Notes: generated by a model not told the origin, from the sequence alone. DNA of 64,000 bases from Arthrobacter echini (GCF_004803505.1 NZ_SSWH01000002.1:62001-126000), one strand, 5' to 3'. Positions 36,846 to 50,113 are shown, numbered from the stretch's first letter. A program made the numbers and translations.

Positions 36846-38099
36846 TTACCGGGCGCCGCCGACGTGCGCGCCGGGAGCGCCGTCCGTGGCCGGCTCCTCC
36901 TGCTCGCCTGCGACCTCGGCGCGCGCGGCCACGAAGGCTGCAACGCACGCCTCGATGTCCTCGTCGGTGTGGGCGGCGGAGAGCTGGACGCGGATGCGGG
37001 CGGCCCCCTTGGGCACCACGGGGTAGCTGAAGGCGGTCACGAACACCCCGCGCGCGAGCATGGCGTCCGCGGTGCGGGCGGCCAGGACGGCGTCGCCGAA
37101 CATGACGGGGATGATCGCGTGCTCTCCCTCGAGCAGATCGAAACCCTCCTCGGTCATCCGGCGGCGGAACAGCGCTGCGTTGGCAGTGAGTGTGCCCCGC
37201 AGCTCACCGCTGTCCTGGACCAGGTCCAGCGCGGTCAGGGTCGCGGCGACGATCGAGGGAGCCAGGGAGTTGGAGAACAGGTACGGCCGGGCGCGCTGGC
37301 GCAGCAGGGCGACGATCTCCGAGCGCGCCGCCACATAGCCACCGGAGGCGCCACCGAGCGCCTTGCCGAAGGTTCCCGTGAAGATGTCCACGCGGTCACC
37401 GACACCGGCGTGCTCCGGGGTTCCCGCCCCGGTCTTCCCCATGAACCCGACGGCATGGGAATCATCGACCATGACCATCGCGCCGTAGCGCTCCGCGAGA
37501 TCGCAGATGGCCTCGAGCGGGGCGAGATAGCCATCCATCGAGAACACGCCGTCGGTGACGATCAGGCGCCGTCTGGCACCGGAGGCCTCCTGCAGTCTGG
37601 CCTCGAGATCGGCCATGTCGCGATTGGCGTAGCGGAAGCGCTTCGCCTTCGAGAGGCGGATGCCGTCGATGATGGAGGCGTGGTTCAGCGCATCGGAGAT
37701 CACGGCGTCGTCGGCTCCGAGGAGGGATTCGAACACGCCGCCGTTGGCATCGAAGCAGGAGGAGAACAGGATGGTGTCCTCGGTGCCGAGGAACTGCGAC
37801 ACGCGCTGCTCGAGCTCGAGGTGCAGATCCTGCGTCCCGCAGATGAAGCGCACCGAGGCCATGCCGAAACCGCGCTCGTCCAGGGCGCTCTTCGCGGCGG
37901 CGATGATGTCCGGGTGGTCGGCGAGCCCCAGATAGTTGTTGGCGCAGAAGTTGAGCACCTCCGCGTCCTCGGCGCCGAGGGCACCGGCCGTGATGTGGCT
38001 GGACTGCGGAGAGGAGATCCTCCGCTCGTGCTTGAAGAGACCTGCGTCGCGGATCTCGTCGAGTTCACCGGCGAGCTGGTCGCGGACTGCTGAGTACAT
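36846..38099 (-). CDS. kbl: 2-amino-3-ketobutyrate CoA ligase (glycine C-acetyltransferase)
   Basis: The 417-residue PLP enzyme cleaves 2-amino-3-oxobutyrate with CoA into glycine and acetyl-CoA. [37 protein letters not shown] and the PLP lysine in [10 protein letters not shown] identify the alpha-oxoamine synthase family. ATG 38099 has AGGAGG 11 bases upstream. tdh lies 14 bases upstream. The C-terminal 25 residues form an alanine-rich extension. Confidence 0.95.
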   Translation of the reverse strand: MYSAVRDQLAGELDEIRDAGLFKHERRISSPQSSHITAGALGAEDAEVLNFCANNYLGLADHPDIIAAAKSALDERGFGMASVRFICGTQDLHLELEQRVSQFLGTEDTILFSSCFDANGGVFESLLGADDAVISDALNHASIIDGIRLSKAKRFRYANRDMADLEARLQEASGARRRLIVTDGVFSMDGYLAPLEAICDLAERYGAMVMVDDSHAVGFMGKTGAGTPEHAGVGDRVDIFTGTFGKALGGASGGYVAARSEIVALLRQRARPYLFSNSLAPSIVAATLTALDLVQDSGELRGTLTANAALFRRRMTEEGFDLLEGEHAIIPVMFGDAVLAARTADAMLARGVFVTAFSYPVVPKGAARIRVQLSAAHTDEDIEACVAAFVAARAEVAGEQEEPATDGAPGAHVGGAR

Positions 38100-38113
38100 G
38101 GTGTTCCTACCTC

Positions 38114-39157
38114 CTAGAAGGTGGTCCAGTCGAGGACCACTTTGCCGCTCGCGCCATCGCGCGCCGTGGTGAAACCCTGCTGCCACTGCTCGGCCGGGAG
38201 GCAGTCGGTGACCACGGAGGAGACCGCGTCGCGCAGTGTCCTGTCGGACTCCAGCATGGCGCTCATCGCGTACCAGGTCTCGAACATCTCACGGCCGTAG
38301 ATGCCCTTGAGGGTGAGCATGTGGGTGACCACCTTGCTCCAGTCGACCGTGATCGGCCCCGCCGGGAGGCCGAGCATGGCGATCCGCCCACCGTGGTTCA
38401 TGTTGTCGACCATCTCCGGCAACGCCGACGCATGCCCGGACATCTCCATGCCGACGTCGAACCCTTCCTTCATGCCCAGTTCGGCCTGCGCATCGGCGAT
38501 ACGTGCGCGCGAGACGTCGACGGCGAGATCGGCTCCGACGCCGCGAGCCAGGGCGAGCCGTGGAGCCGAGACATCGGTGATGGCGATCTTACGAGCGCCC
38601 GCGTGGCGCGCGACGGCGACGGCCATCAGGCCGATGGGCCCGGCGCCGGTGATGAGCACGTCCTCGCCGACGAGCGGGAAGCTCAGTGCTGTGTGGACGG
38701 CGTTGCCGAACGGGTCGAAGAGGGCGCCCAGCTCCGGGGTGATGGTGTTCTCGTGCACCCAGACGTTGGTCTCGGGGATGACGACGAACTCGGCGAAGGC
38801 GCCGTCGCGCTGGACGCCGACGCTGGAGGTACGGATGCACATCTGGCGGCGGCCTGCGCGGCAGTTGCGGCAGATCCCGCAGACGATGTGCCCCTCGCCC
38901 GAGACGCGATCGCCGACCCGGACGTCGTGGATACCCTCGCCGAGGGCCACCACCTCGCCGTAGAACTCGTGGCCGGGGATCAGGGGCGCGTCGATCATGC
39001 CCTGAGCCCAGGGGTCCCAGCTCTCGATGTGGAGATCCGTGCCGCAGATACCGGTGGTCATGACCCGGATCTTCACCTCGCCCGGACCCGCCTCCGGCTC
39101 GGGCCGTTCGACGAAGTCGAACCCGGGGTGCGCCCCGGACTTGTACAGCGCCTTCAC
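38114..39157 (-). CDS. tdh: L-threonine 3-dehydrogenase
   Basis: The 347-residue zinc MDR oxidises threonine to 2-amino-3-oxobutyrate with NAD+. [15 protein letters not shown] and [14 protein letters not shown] give the catalytic zinc site, [15 protein letters not shown] the structural zinc, and [17 protein letters not shown] the NAD fold. GTG 39157 has AAGGA about 9 bases upstream. It begins the tdh-kbl-oxidase operon. The region upstream is gene-free for 517 bases. Confidence 0.95.
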   Translation of the reverse strand: MKALYKSGAHPGFDFVERPEPEAGPGEVKIRVMTTGICGTDLHIESWDPWAQGMIDAPLIPGHEFYGEVVALGEGIHDVRVGDRVSGEGHIVCGICRNCRAGRRQMCIRTSSVGVQRDGAFAEFVVIPETNVWVHENTITPELGALFDPFGNAVHTALSFPLVGEDVLITGAGPIGLMAVAVARHAGARKIAITDVSAPRLALARGVGADLAVDVSRARIADAQAELGMKEGFDVGMEMSGHASALPEMVDNMNHGGRIAMLGLPAGPITVDWSKVVTHMLTLKGIYGREMFETWYAMSAMLESDRTLRDAVSSVVTDCLPAEQWQQGFTTARDGASGKVVLDWTTF

Positions 39158-39674
39158 TGGATGGTTCCTTCCATGCCGTCACCGGGCCGTGGCGGGGTGG
39201 GTCCGGCCCGGTGGTGCGAGTGCGTGCGGTGCGGGTGCGGGATGTGCCCGGATGCAACGATAGCAGCGGGATCTCCTGGCGAACCGGTTCTTCTGGGGCA
39301 GCCGCCTCTTCCGGGAGTGTCCGACGGCGTTAGGCGTTGCCAGGTGGGGCCGCCGCGCCGGGTGCACACCTGCTGGGAACTCCTGCCGGGCACCGCAAGA
39401 GCTTCCGGGACGCCCAATGGCATCGGGAGTCGAGACGTCGCTCAAACCTGTTGCGCTGGTTCAGACCCATTGGAGTGCGGCCCCGGGTTGGGCCGCCGCG
39501 CCGAGTGCACACCTGCTGCGAGATCTTTCCGGGGCAAAGGGCGACGACGCTCCACCGCCACAGGTTAGGCTGGTCAGCCGACGCGGTGTCCTCAAGGACC
39601 GCTGGCAGGGCCTGGAGGCCTAGCTAGTGGCAAAGCGATCAGCCTACGATCGGCAAATGACGATACACTCCCGG
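39158..39674. other. gene-free stretch with imperfect direct repeats
   Basis: No frame here has convincing coding character. It holds tdh control sequences and two related segments, 39347-39390 and 39490-39534. Both read GGGCCGCCGCGCCG, one base, GTGCACACCTGCTG, then diverge and end in CCGGG. A partial third relative, about 17 of 22 bases, occurs at 40905-40926 across the low-G+C island. Confidence 0.7.
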
Positions 39675-40124
39675 CTAGGACAACACACTGGTGGACGGCG
39701 CTTCGTCTTCAGGACCGTCCCACCGTTTCACCGGATCGCCAGGCTCCACGGCAATCTTGCTCGATGAGTCGTAAGACGCGCCCCGCACCAATGTCTCTGT
39801 ACGCGTTTCGTATTTCGGCGGGTTAAACAGGTCTACGCCTAGCGCCAGTCCGCCGCTCACCTTCACTCGTTTAGATCGAAACGTCCTGGCCAGGGCGAAT
39901 TTCTCGCTCACTTCGTACACCTTCACAAGTGCCTTCGCCGTCAGCAGTTCGCCTAGGACTTCCCCTGTCTTCGGGTCCTCCAGTTTCTCGCCAGGAGCTA
40001 GGACGCTGTACAACTGGTGCTCGTAGACACCAGCTGCACTGCCGCCCGATATTGCCAACTCCCGTTCGTTGAGTACTCGAACGACATAAAGGTCGTCTGT
40101 ACCGCTTTGATCGTGCTGTTCCAA
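39675..40124 (-). CDS. FlgT-C-like small protein, unknown function
   Basis: About 149 residues from a TTG at 40124, four bases after the upstream gene's stop, with AGGACTAGGA as ribosome site. The first 100 residues (DDLYVVRVLNERELAISGGS, then DPKTGEVLG) follow the strand-rich pattern of FlgT C-terminal-like domains found in many short bacterial proteins. A further 45 residues are charged and probably disordered. No signal or membrane segment is visible. It lies in a stretch of roughly 50-60% G+C by hand count, against about 75% in neighbouring gatB. The start is uncertain; longer frames overlap the upstream gene. Confidence 0.6.
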   Translation of the reverse strand: MEQHDQSGTDDLYVVRVLNERELAISGGSAAGVYEHQLYSVLAPGEKLEDPKTGEVLGELLTAKALVKVYEVSEKFALARTFRSKRVKVSGGLALGVDLFNPPKYETRTETLVRGASYDSSSKIAVEPGDPVKRWDGPEDEAPSTSVLS

Positions 40125-40128
40125 GGTC

Positions 40129-40638
40129 CTAGTCCTCTCTGCTCTCAGCTGCTGATGCCGGAGCAACAGTCGACGCGCCGTCGACACTGTCCTGCTGCTG
40201 ATTGTCCGACCCGCTTGGGGAAGCACCTTCGAATCCCCAGTTTTCCGCCGCTGCTTGAACATGATGAAGAATGCCGCGCAATGAGTTGTCGATTCCAGCA
40301 AGGCTCGCATCCGCGTCCTGCTTGACGGCAGCTACGGTGCTGCTAAGCGCCAACTGCTCACGTCTATCTGCTGTGAAGCCGATCGTGGAGTTCACTTCTC
40401 GAGCAAGCGCAAGTAGTTGCCGTTGCGAAGCGGAAGCGGAAGCTTGTCCTCTAATATCAGCGTCCCGTGCTTGCAGCAGATAACCGAGGTAGATCCCACC
40501 CGCCGTACCGAGGGCTTGTACCGCTCCTCGCAGCTCTGTAGGAAGCTCTTCGAGAGCTCCGAAGAGTGTAAGGAAAATGACAACCAATGCCAATAGAGCG
40601 GCTATCACCCCCGGCGCGGGTTTCGCGAGTTTCACCAT
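40129..40638 (-). CDS. two-TM protein with helical cytosolic tail, unknown
   Basis: The 169-residue protein has hydrophobic segments at about residues 8-28 and 36-56. A helical, glutamine/alanine-rich region (about 60-135) and a polar disordered tail follow. The layout recalls two-TM effector-type proteins such as SLATT, but I see no diagnostic motif. It lies four bases upstream of the FlgT-C-like gene and 43 bases downstream of an 18-codon ORF with a strong ribosome site. It lacks a clear ribosome site itself, so coupling to that small ORF is possible. Composition marks it as transferred DNA. Confidence 0.6.
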   Translation of the reverse strand: MVKLAKPAPGVIAALLALVVIFLTLFGALEELPTELRGAVQALGTAGGIYLGYLLQARDADIRGQASASASQRQLLALAREVNSTIGFTADRREQLALSSTVAAVKQDADASLAGIDNSLRGILHHVQAAAENWGFEGASPSGSDNQQQDSVDGASTVAPASAAESRED

Positions 40639-40681
40639 GCAGTCACATTAGCCGTCGCTCGCTCGCGGGCAGAAAGAACAG

Positions 40682-40738
40682 CTAGTTCGCCGAGTTGTAC
40701 ACCGTCACGTTGATCTCTGCGCTCGGCGTAATCGCCAT
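40682..40738 (-). CDS. 18-residue small ORF with strong ribosome site
   Basis: The frame MAITPSAEINVTVYNSAN starts at ATG 40738, with GGAGGGG 3-5 bases upstream, the strongest ribosome site of the island, and ends at TAG 40682. It precedes the two-TM gene by 43 bases. It is either a translated small protein or a leader peptide for the operon. Without homologues this cannot be proved. Confidence 0.45.
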   Translation of the reverse strand: MAITPSAEINVTVYNSAN

Positions 40739-40979
40739 CGACCCCTCCTCTCACACTGCCACTACCAAATTAATCGACTTGGGCGGACAGCCTTGACCGA
40801 AGATGACGTCCTGAGAGCACCGACTACGCCGCCGTCGAACCTCTCACGGATCGTCGAAAACCCGTGATAGCGTCACACAACCGTGCGAACGCCGTCCCGA
40901 GTCTGGGCCGTCGCACCGGGTACATGAAAACCCGCACGGACGACGGCGCCCGCAGGGCCACTCGGAGCCCGCCGCGGAC

Positions 40980-42490
40980 CTACCCCTCGACGCCGAGGCG
41001 CTGCAGGATGAGCTCACGTACACGCCCGGCGTCGGCCTGGCCGCGGGTGGCCTTCATGACCCCGCCGACGATCGCGCCGACGGCCTGGATCTTGCCGCCG
41101 CGGATCTTCTCGGCCACGTCGGGCTGGGCCGCCAGTGCGCCGTCGATCGCCTCGAGCAGCGGGCCGTCGTCGGACACGACGGCGAGGCCGCGCTGCTCCA
41201 CGACCTCCGTGGGCGTACCCTCGCCGGCCAGGACGCCGTCGAGCACGTCGCGCGAGAGCTTGTCGTTGATCCTGCCGGCGTCGATCAGGCCCTGGAGCTC
41301 CACGATCAGCTCGGGCGTGACACCGAGCTCGGCCGGTTCGAGCTCGGCGAGCCTGGCGCGGCGCGAGATCTCACCCATCCACCACTTGCGGGCCACGGAC
41401 GCACTCACCCCGGCCGCGACGGTGTCCTCGATCGAGGACATCACACCCGCGTTGACGACGTCGCGGAACTCGGCGTCGGAGTACTCCCAGTCGGCCTGCA
41501 GTCGCTTGCGCCGCTCGGCGGGCGGCTCGGGCAGCTCCGCGCGGAGCTTCGCGATCCACGCCTCGTTCGTCACGACGGGGACCAGGTCCGGCTCCGGGAA
41601 GTAGCGGTAGTCGTCGGCGTCGGACTTCGGGCGTCCCGACGTCGTGGAGCGCGTGTCCTCGTGCCAGTGGCGCGTCTCCTGCAGGATCGGCGTGCCGGTA
41701 TCGAGGACCGCGGCGTGGCGCTGGATCTCGTAGCGGACGGCGTGCTCGACGGCGCGCAGCGAGTTCACGTTCTTCGTCTCGGTGCGCGTACCGAACTGCT
41801 CGCGGCCGTGCGGGCGGAGCGAGACGTTCGCGTCGCAGCGCACGTTGCCGCGCTCCATCCGGGCGTCGGAGACCCCGAGATTCTTCACGATCTCGCGGAT
41901 CACCGCGACGTAGGCCTTCGCGAGCTCGGGTGCACGCGCGCCGGCGCCCTCGATCGGCTTGGTGACGATCTCGATGAGCGGGACCCCGGCGCGGTTGTAG
42001 TCCACGAGGGAGTACTCGGCGCCCTGAATGCGACCCGTGGACCCGCCCATGTGCGTGAGCTTCCCGGCGTCCTCCTCCATGTGGGCCCGTTCGATCTCCA
42101 CCGTGAACACCGTGCCGTCGGCGAGTTCGATGTCGATGGACCCGTCGTAGGCGATCGGATCCTCGTACTGGGAGGTCTGGAAGTTCTTCGGGGTGTCGGG
42201 ATAGAAGTAGTTCTTCCGCGCGAAGTAGCACTTCTCGGCGATGCTGCAGTTCAGCGCGAGGCCGATCTTGATCGCCGATTCCACCGCCACGCCGTTGACC
42301 ACGGGCAGCACGCCGGGCAGACCCAGGTCCACCGGCGTCACGTTGGTGTTCGGCACGTCGCCGAACGCGTTCGGCGCGGAGGAGAACATCTTGGTCTTCG
42401 TGTTGAGCTCCACGTGGACCTCGAACCCGAGCACGGGATCGTACTTCTGAATGGCCTCCTCGAAGGAGATGATCTCCCCGGTCACAGCTG

Positions 42491-42494
<4 letters not shown>
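40980..42494 (-). CDS. gatB: Asp-tRNA(Asn)/Glu-tRNA(Gln) amidotransferase subunit B
   Basis: The 504-residue kinase-like subunit activates mischarged Glu-tRNA(Gln) or Asp-tRNA(Asn) with [24 protein letters not shown], the [12 protein letters not shown] block and [16 protein letters not shown] are conserved. A YqeY-like C-terminal tRNA domain follows. It overlaps gatA by four bases. It is the last gene of gatCAB, and the island begins just downstream. Confidence 0.97.
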
Positions 42495-44011
<1,517 letters not shown>

Positions 44012-44014
44012 GGT

Positions 44015-44311
44015 CTACTCCCCGTCCAGGATGGCCGGGACCCGGAAGCGGCCGTCGGCGTCGTCCGGCGCCCCGAGCAGCGCCTCCTCGTTCGTGAGGG
44101 TCTGCCCCACCACGTCGTCGCGGAACACGTTGCTCAGCGGGATCGGGTGGCTCGTGGCGGGGACGTCGTCGCCGGCGACCTCGCTGATGCTCCTGATGGA
44201 GTCGACGATCACGGCGAGCTCCCCGGCCATGCGGCCGAGCTCGTCGTCGGTCATGTCGATGTGGGCGAGCCGCGCCAGATGCGCGACCTCGTCCCGGTTG
44301 ATCTCAGCCAT
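44015..44311 (-). CDS. gatC: amidotransferase subunit C
   Basis: The 98-residue protein stabilises GatA. REVAHLARLAHIDMTDDEL-type text (EVAHLARLAHIDMTDDEL) and the LRDDVV-like FRDDVVGQTL match the family. ATG 44311 has GGGGAG 5 bases upstream. TAGACT at 44350-44355 is a candidate -10, giving a 32-base leader. It begins the gatCAB operon. Confidence 0.95.
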   Translation of the reverse strand: MAEINRDEVAHLARLAHIDMTDDELGRMAGELAVIVDSIRSISEVAGDDVPATSHPIPLSNVFRDDVVGQTLTNEEALLGAPDDADGRFRVPAILDGE

Positions 44312-44349
44312 GGATCTCCCCTGGAAGTCGGAGGTGGGTTTCTGCCTCC

Positions 44350-44355
44350 AGTCTA
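44350..44355 (-). promoter_or_regulatory. candidate -10 for gatCAB
   Basis: TAGACT on the minus strand fits TANNNT, with a transcript start near 44343. A -35 is not obvious. Confidence 0.4.
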
Positions 44356-44373
44356 GTGCTGGCACACATCCGA

Positions 44374-44398
44374 TGCTGGCGTCAGGCACCCACCAGCA
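44374..44398 (-). terminator. hairpin after the GNAT gene
   Basis: TGCTGG (44374-44379) pairs with CCAGCA (44393-44398), located just past the minus-strand GNAT stop and before the gatC promoter. Confidence 0.4.
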
Positions 44399-44405
44399 CC
44401 TCAGG

Positions 44406-44951
44406 TCAGAGTTCCCGGCGGAACACCCAGAGCAGGATGTCCTCGTTCGGCACCCACCAGTCGCGCTCGGGAACGCGGTGGAAGCCCATCGAGAGGTACA
44501 GCTGATGTGCGCGCAGCATGTCGGAACCGCTGGTCAGACTCACCGCCTCGATGCCGGGCAGCGTGCGCGCGTGCTCGATGATGCGCTCCACCATGGCCCT
44601 GCCTATCCCCCCTCGCTGCACCGCGGGATCCACGGCCAGCATGCGGAACTCCAGCTCGCCCTCGACGGCGATGTCCGTGTACCGCTGGCCGGCGAAGGTG
44701 ATGGCGACCGACCCGACGACGGCGCCGTCGCGCTCGGCCACCCATACCTGCGCATGCTGGGCCCGGTGCTCGATGTCGGAGAGGACGACGACGTAGGGGT
44801 GCGTGTCGTCGTCGAAGTAGCCGGCCTCGATATAGGCGTCACGGGTGATGCGGCGCACGTCGTCGTAGTCCTCGGGGGTGACGGGGCGGATGACGATTCC
44901 GGAATCGGTCGGCTGGTTCGGCGCTTCGCTCACCGGCGTGTTCTGGTCCAC
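44406..44951 (-). CDS. GNAT-family N-acetyltransferase
   Basis: A protein of about 181 residues with VIRPVTPEDYDDVRRI at the N terminus, the acetyl-CoA loop VQRGGIGRAMVERII and a C-terminal HQLYLSMGFHRVPER (strand-helix). It is a generic single-domain acetyltransferase with unknown acceptor. The start is not settled: I use GTG 44951, and GTG 44933 is also possible; neither has a strong ribosome site. It is divergent from the butanediol dehydrogenase across an A+T-rich gap. Confidence 0.8.
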   Translation of the reverse strand: MDQNTPVSEAPNQPTDSGIVIRPVTPEDYDDVRRITRDAYIEAGYFDDDTHPYVVVLSDIEHRAQHAQVWVAERDGAVVGSVAITFAGQRYTDIAVEGELEFRMLAVDPAVQRGGIGRAMVERIIEHARTLPGIEAVSLTSGSDMLRAHQLYLSMGFHRVPERDWWVPNEDILLWVFRREL

Positions 44952-45091
44952 CGGTCTATTTTGCCACGACTCGCCACGAAAAAGTGCACCGCGAATAATC
45001 GAATTGTCGCCGAATTGTGCGGTGAAGCGTCGATGAATATCGCGCCGACGTCGATCAGCATTCATTCATGGATGTTCCTGCGGATATTGCG

Positions 45092-45097
45092 TATAAT
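45092..45097 (+). promoter_or_regulatory. TATAAT -10 for the butanediol dehydrogenase gene
   Basis: A perfect TATAAT occurs in an unusually A+T-rich stretch (about 44985-45130), giving a transcript start near 45104 and a leader of about 70 bases. The -35 is not clear, so an activator may be required. Confidence 0.55.
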
Positions 45098-45174
45098 TCA
45101 TACTGCTCTGCTGCTCCAAATGCGACGTGGAAAATTCAGCGTCGAGAAGCTGCCGCACCGATGAAGGGAGAGTC

Positions 45175-46239
45175 ATGAAGGCTGTCATGTATTACGGCAA
45201 GGAAGACCTGCGCATCGAGGACATCGAGGAACCACAGGTCCGGCCCGGAACGGTCAGGATCAAACCGGCGTTCAACGGCATCTGCGGGAGCGACCTGCAC
45301 CTGTACCAGGACGGACCCATCCCGCCGGCGCCGGGCGAGGAACAGCCGCATCCGCTCTCCGGCGAGACCCTCCCGGTGGTGCTCGGTCACGAATTCTCGG
45401 GTGTCGTCGAGGAGGTCGGTGACGGCGTGGACGGCATCTCGGTCGGCGACTCGGTGGTCGTCGAGCCACTCATGATCGATGGCACGTGTCCTGCCTGCCG
45501 CAAGGGAATGTACAACCTGTGCGAGCAGATGGGATTCATCGGTATCTCGGGCCGCGGCGGTGGTCTGAGCGAGCATATCGTGGTGGAGCAGCAGTGGGTC
45601 CATCGGATCGGTGACATGCCACTCGACCAGGCGGCGATGATCGAACCGCTGGCTGTCTGCCTGCACGCGGTCGAGCATGCCGGTGCCACGGCCGGTCAGA
45701 CCGCTGTTGTCGGTGGCGCCGGTCCCATCGGCCTCCTCACGGCCGCGGTGCTCAAGGCGAAGGGGATCACCACGATCGTCAGCGAGGTCTCGAGGACACG
45801 TCGGGAGAAGGCTCTGTCGGCAGGTGTTGCCGACACCGTCGTCGACCCGTCCAGCGAAGATCTTGCCGCCGTGGTCGCGGACCTCACCGATGGCGCCGGA
45901 GCGGACGTGGCCTTCGACGCCGCAGGGGTCGGCGTCGTCGTCGGTCAGCTGCTCGGGGTGCTCGCCGCCGGTGGGCGGCTGGAGGTGATCGCACTCCACT
46001 CGAAGCCCGTCGAGCTCGACATCACGGATGCTCTGACGATGCAGGAACGCGTCCTGTCCAGCTGCATCGGGTACGCGAACAACCATCCGGAGGCCATCCG
46101 TCTGGTGCAGGAGGGCAGGATCGACCTGGCGCCGTTCATCACCTCGAAGATCCAGCCCGAGGACATCGTCGAGAAGGGCATCAAGCGCCTGCTGGACAAC
46201 AGCGGTGAGGAAGTGAAGATTCTCGTGTCGCTGGAGTAG
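45175..46239 (+). CDS. (R,R)-butanediol dehydrogenase-like zinc MDR
   Basis: The 354-residue dehydrogenase has GICGSDLHLYQDGP and GHEFSGVVEEVGD for the catalytic zinc, GTCPACRKGMYNLCEQ for the structural zinc, and GAGPIGLLTAAVLKAKG for NAD. The insertion IPPAPGEEQPHPLSG between the first two motifs is typical of the 2,3-butanediol dehydrogenase (BdhA) subgroup, which interconverts acetoin and butanediol. ATG 45175 has GGGAGA 3-5 bases upstream. Its stop lies 3 bases from the convergent DUF2087 stop. Confidence 0.9.
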   Translation: MKAVMYYGKEDLRIEDIEEPQVRPGTVRIKPAFNGICGSDLHLYQDGPIPPAPGEEQPHPLSGETLPVVLGHEFSGVVEEVGDGVDGISVGDSVVVEPLMIDGTCPACRKGMYNLCEQMGFIGISGRGGGLSEHIVVEQQWVHRIGDMPLDQAAMIEPLAVCLHAVEHAGATAGQTAVVGGAGPIGLLTAAVLKAKGITTIVSEVSRTRREKALSAGVADTVVDPSSEDLAAVVADLTDGAGADVAFDAAGVGVVVGQLLGVLAAGGRLEVIALHSKPVELDITDALTMQERVLSSCIGYANNHPEAIRLVQEGRIDLAPFITSKIQPEDIVEKGIKRLLDNSGEEVKILVSLE

Positions 46240-46242
46240 GGC

Positions 46243-46707
46243 TCAGTCCTCGCTCACCCGCCGATATCCCGTGCCGTCCGGATAGCGCTCCACGTACCCG
46301 TGGTCGACGAGTGCACGCCGGAGGGTGGGGATGTCGCGGGTGACCGTGGCGAGCAGGCGGTTGATCTCGGGCTCACCGAGTTCCTCGTCGGCAGGCAGGA
46401 GCCGCTCGGCCAGATGCGCGAGCAGATCGGCGCGGTCCTGGCCGGTCCGGGGCAGGCCGTCGATGCGACCCTCATGGAAGAATCTGTCCACGCCCTTCGG
46501 TGTGCCCGGAGCCGCAGCTGCCAGCACCTTCTTGAAGAGCTGCTCGTCGACGCTCTGGTCCTGGGTCAGCAGACCCGCGTCGAGAAGGCGCTGCACTTCC
46601 TTGGACGTCGCCTCGAGAGGCTGATGCAGGACGGCGCGCGCGTACAGTTCGCGGGCACGCGCTCCGGCCAGGGTCGAGAAGATCTTCTGCCAGGACGGCG
46701 TGGTCAT
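46243..46707 (-). CDS. DUF2087-domain protein
   Basis: The 154-residue protein has an N-terminal helical region and a C-terminal DUF2087 domain recognisable from DRFFHEGRIDGLPRTGQDR, EPEINRLLATVTRDIPTLRR and VDHGYVERYPDGTGYRR. The domain often accompanies winged-helix regulators, so a DNA-binding role is plausible. It follows ligA by 23 bases and probably shares its transcript. Confidence 0.85.
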   Translation of the reverse strand: MTTPSWQKIFSTLAGARARELYARAVLHQPLEATSKEVQRLLDAGLLTQDQSVDEQLFKKVLAAAAPGTPKGVDRFFHEGRIDGLPRTGQDRADLLAHLAERLLPADEELGEPEINRLLATVTRDIPTLRRALVDHGYVERYPDGTGYRRVSED

Positions 46708-46730
46708 GGAAGCCTTTCAGCTGGTCGGGT

Positions 46731-49064
<2,334 letters not shown>

Positions 49065-49180
49065 TCACGGGCCATCGCTGGTCGGTGCGGATCCGGCTGG
49101 CCGCAGATCTGCCCGAGTGCATGCCTCGCGAAGCCGTTCAGCCGGGGCCCCTCGGGCGGCGCTCCTGCCCGCGACGCACC

Positions 49181-50113
49181 TCACGGGCGGCGCCAGCCTG
49201 CCGGGCCGATGCCATCGGCGGCGAAGAAACCCCGGAATGGCGTCGTCGTCGTATCTTCTGCCCCCGGGGTCGCCGCATCGTCCGCTTCCCGCGTCGCCGC
49301 ATCGACGACGATCGCCGTGACATTGTCACGCGCACCGGAACGCAGTGCCGCGGCGATCAGTTCGTCGCATACTTCCTGAGGCTCGGCGGCGATGCTCAGG
49401 ATGCTGCAGATCTCGTCGTCCGTGAGCTCCCCGCTGAGACCGTCCGAGCACAGCAGGAGTCGATCGCCGTCCTCCACGGGCAGCAGCCAGAAGTCGGCCT
49501 CGGTGTCGTCCCCTGCGCCGAGGGCTCGGGTCACCACATGCCTCCTGGGGTGGGTGCGTGCCTCGTCCTCGGTGAGCTGCCCGGTGTCCACGAGTTCCTG
49601 GACCTCCGAGTGGTCCACGGAGATCTGTCCGAAAGTGCCGCTGCTCAGGCGGTAGGACCTCGAGTCTCCGACGTTGAAGAACAGCCAGTGGGGGGCTGCC
49701 GACTCCTCGACCAGGACGACGCCGGTCAGCGTCGTCCCCGCATCTCCCCCGGCTTCGCTGCGGATTCGCTGATCGACCTGGTCGATCAGGTCCTCGAGAT
49801 ACTCCACCGTGACGTGCGGCTCCGTGCCGGCGGTGATGCTGCTCGCCTCCAGCGTCCGCACGCAGATACTGCTCGCCACCTCGCCTGCCTCGTGCCCACC
49901 CATGCCGTCAGCCACGGCGAAGACCGGCGCGATCGCCACGAAGGAGTCCTCGTTCAGCTCACGGACCAGCCCGACGTCGGTCCCGAAACCGTAGCGGAGC
50001 CGGTTACCGAGTCCTGCTGAGGAGCGGCCCTCGCGCTCCCTGGCTGAGTGCGAATCGGCTGGTACGGCATTGATATCGATCGCGTGGGAGCCGTGCACCT
50101 GCCGGTCATGCAT
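49181..50113 (-). CDS. PP2C-family Ser/Thr protein phosphatase
   Basis: The 310-residue soluble phosphatase shows NEDSFV, VADGMGGHEAGEVAS, LLCSDGLSGELTDD and GARDNVTAIVVD, the PP2C metal and phosphate motifs. It lacks the membrane anchor of PstP. I start at ATG 50113 because CGGAG lies 6 bases before it; the GTG at 50155 has no such site. A 45-residue polar leader precedes the catalytic domain. The partner kinase is not in this window. The repeat array begins about 120 bases upstream of it. Confidence 0.9.
   Translation of the reverse strand: MHDRQVHGSHAIDINAVPADSHSAREREGRSSAGLGNRLRYGFGTDVGLVRELNEDSFVAIAPVFAVADGMGGHEAGEVASSICVRTLEASSITAGTEPHVTVEYLEDLIDQVDQRIRSEAGGDAGTTLTGVVLVEESAAPHWLFFNVGDSRSYRLSSGTFGQISVDHSEVQELVDTGQLTEDEARTHPRRHVVTRALGAGDDTEADFWLLPVEDGDRLLLCSDGLSGELTDDEICSILSIAAEPQEVCDELIAAALRSGARDNVTAIVVDAATREADDAATPGAEDTTTTPFRGFFAADGIGPAGWRRP

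Noticed and set aside
40129-40638. Firm call of a SLATT-type defence effector
   Set aside because: Only the two-TM plus helical-tail layout fits. No motif or partner nucleotidyltransferase is seen, so it is left as unknown.
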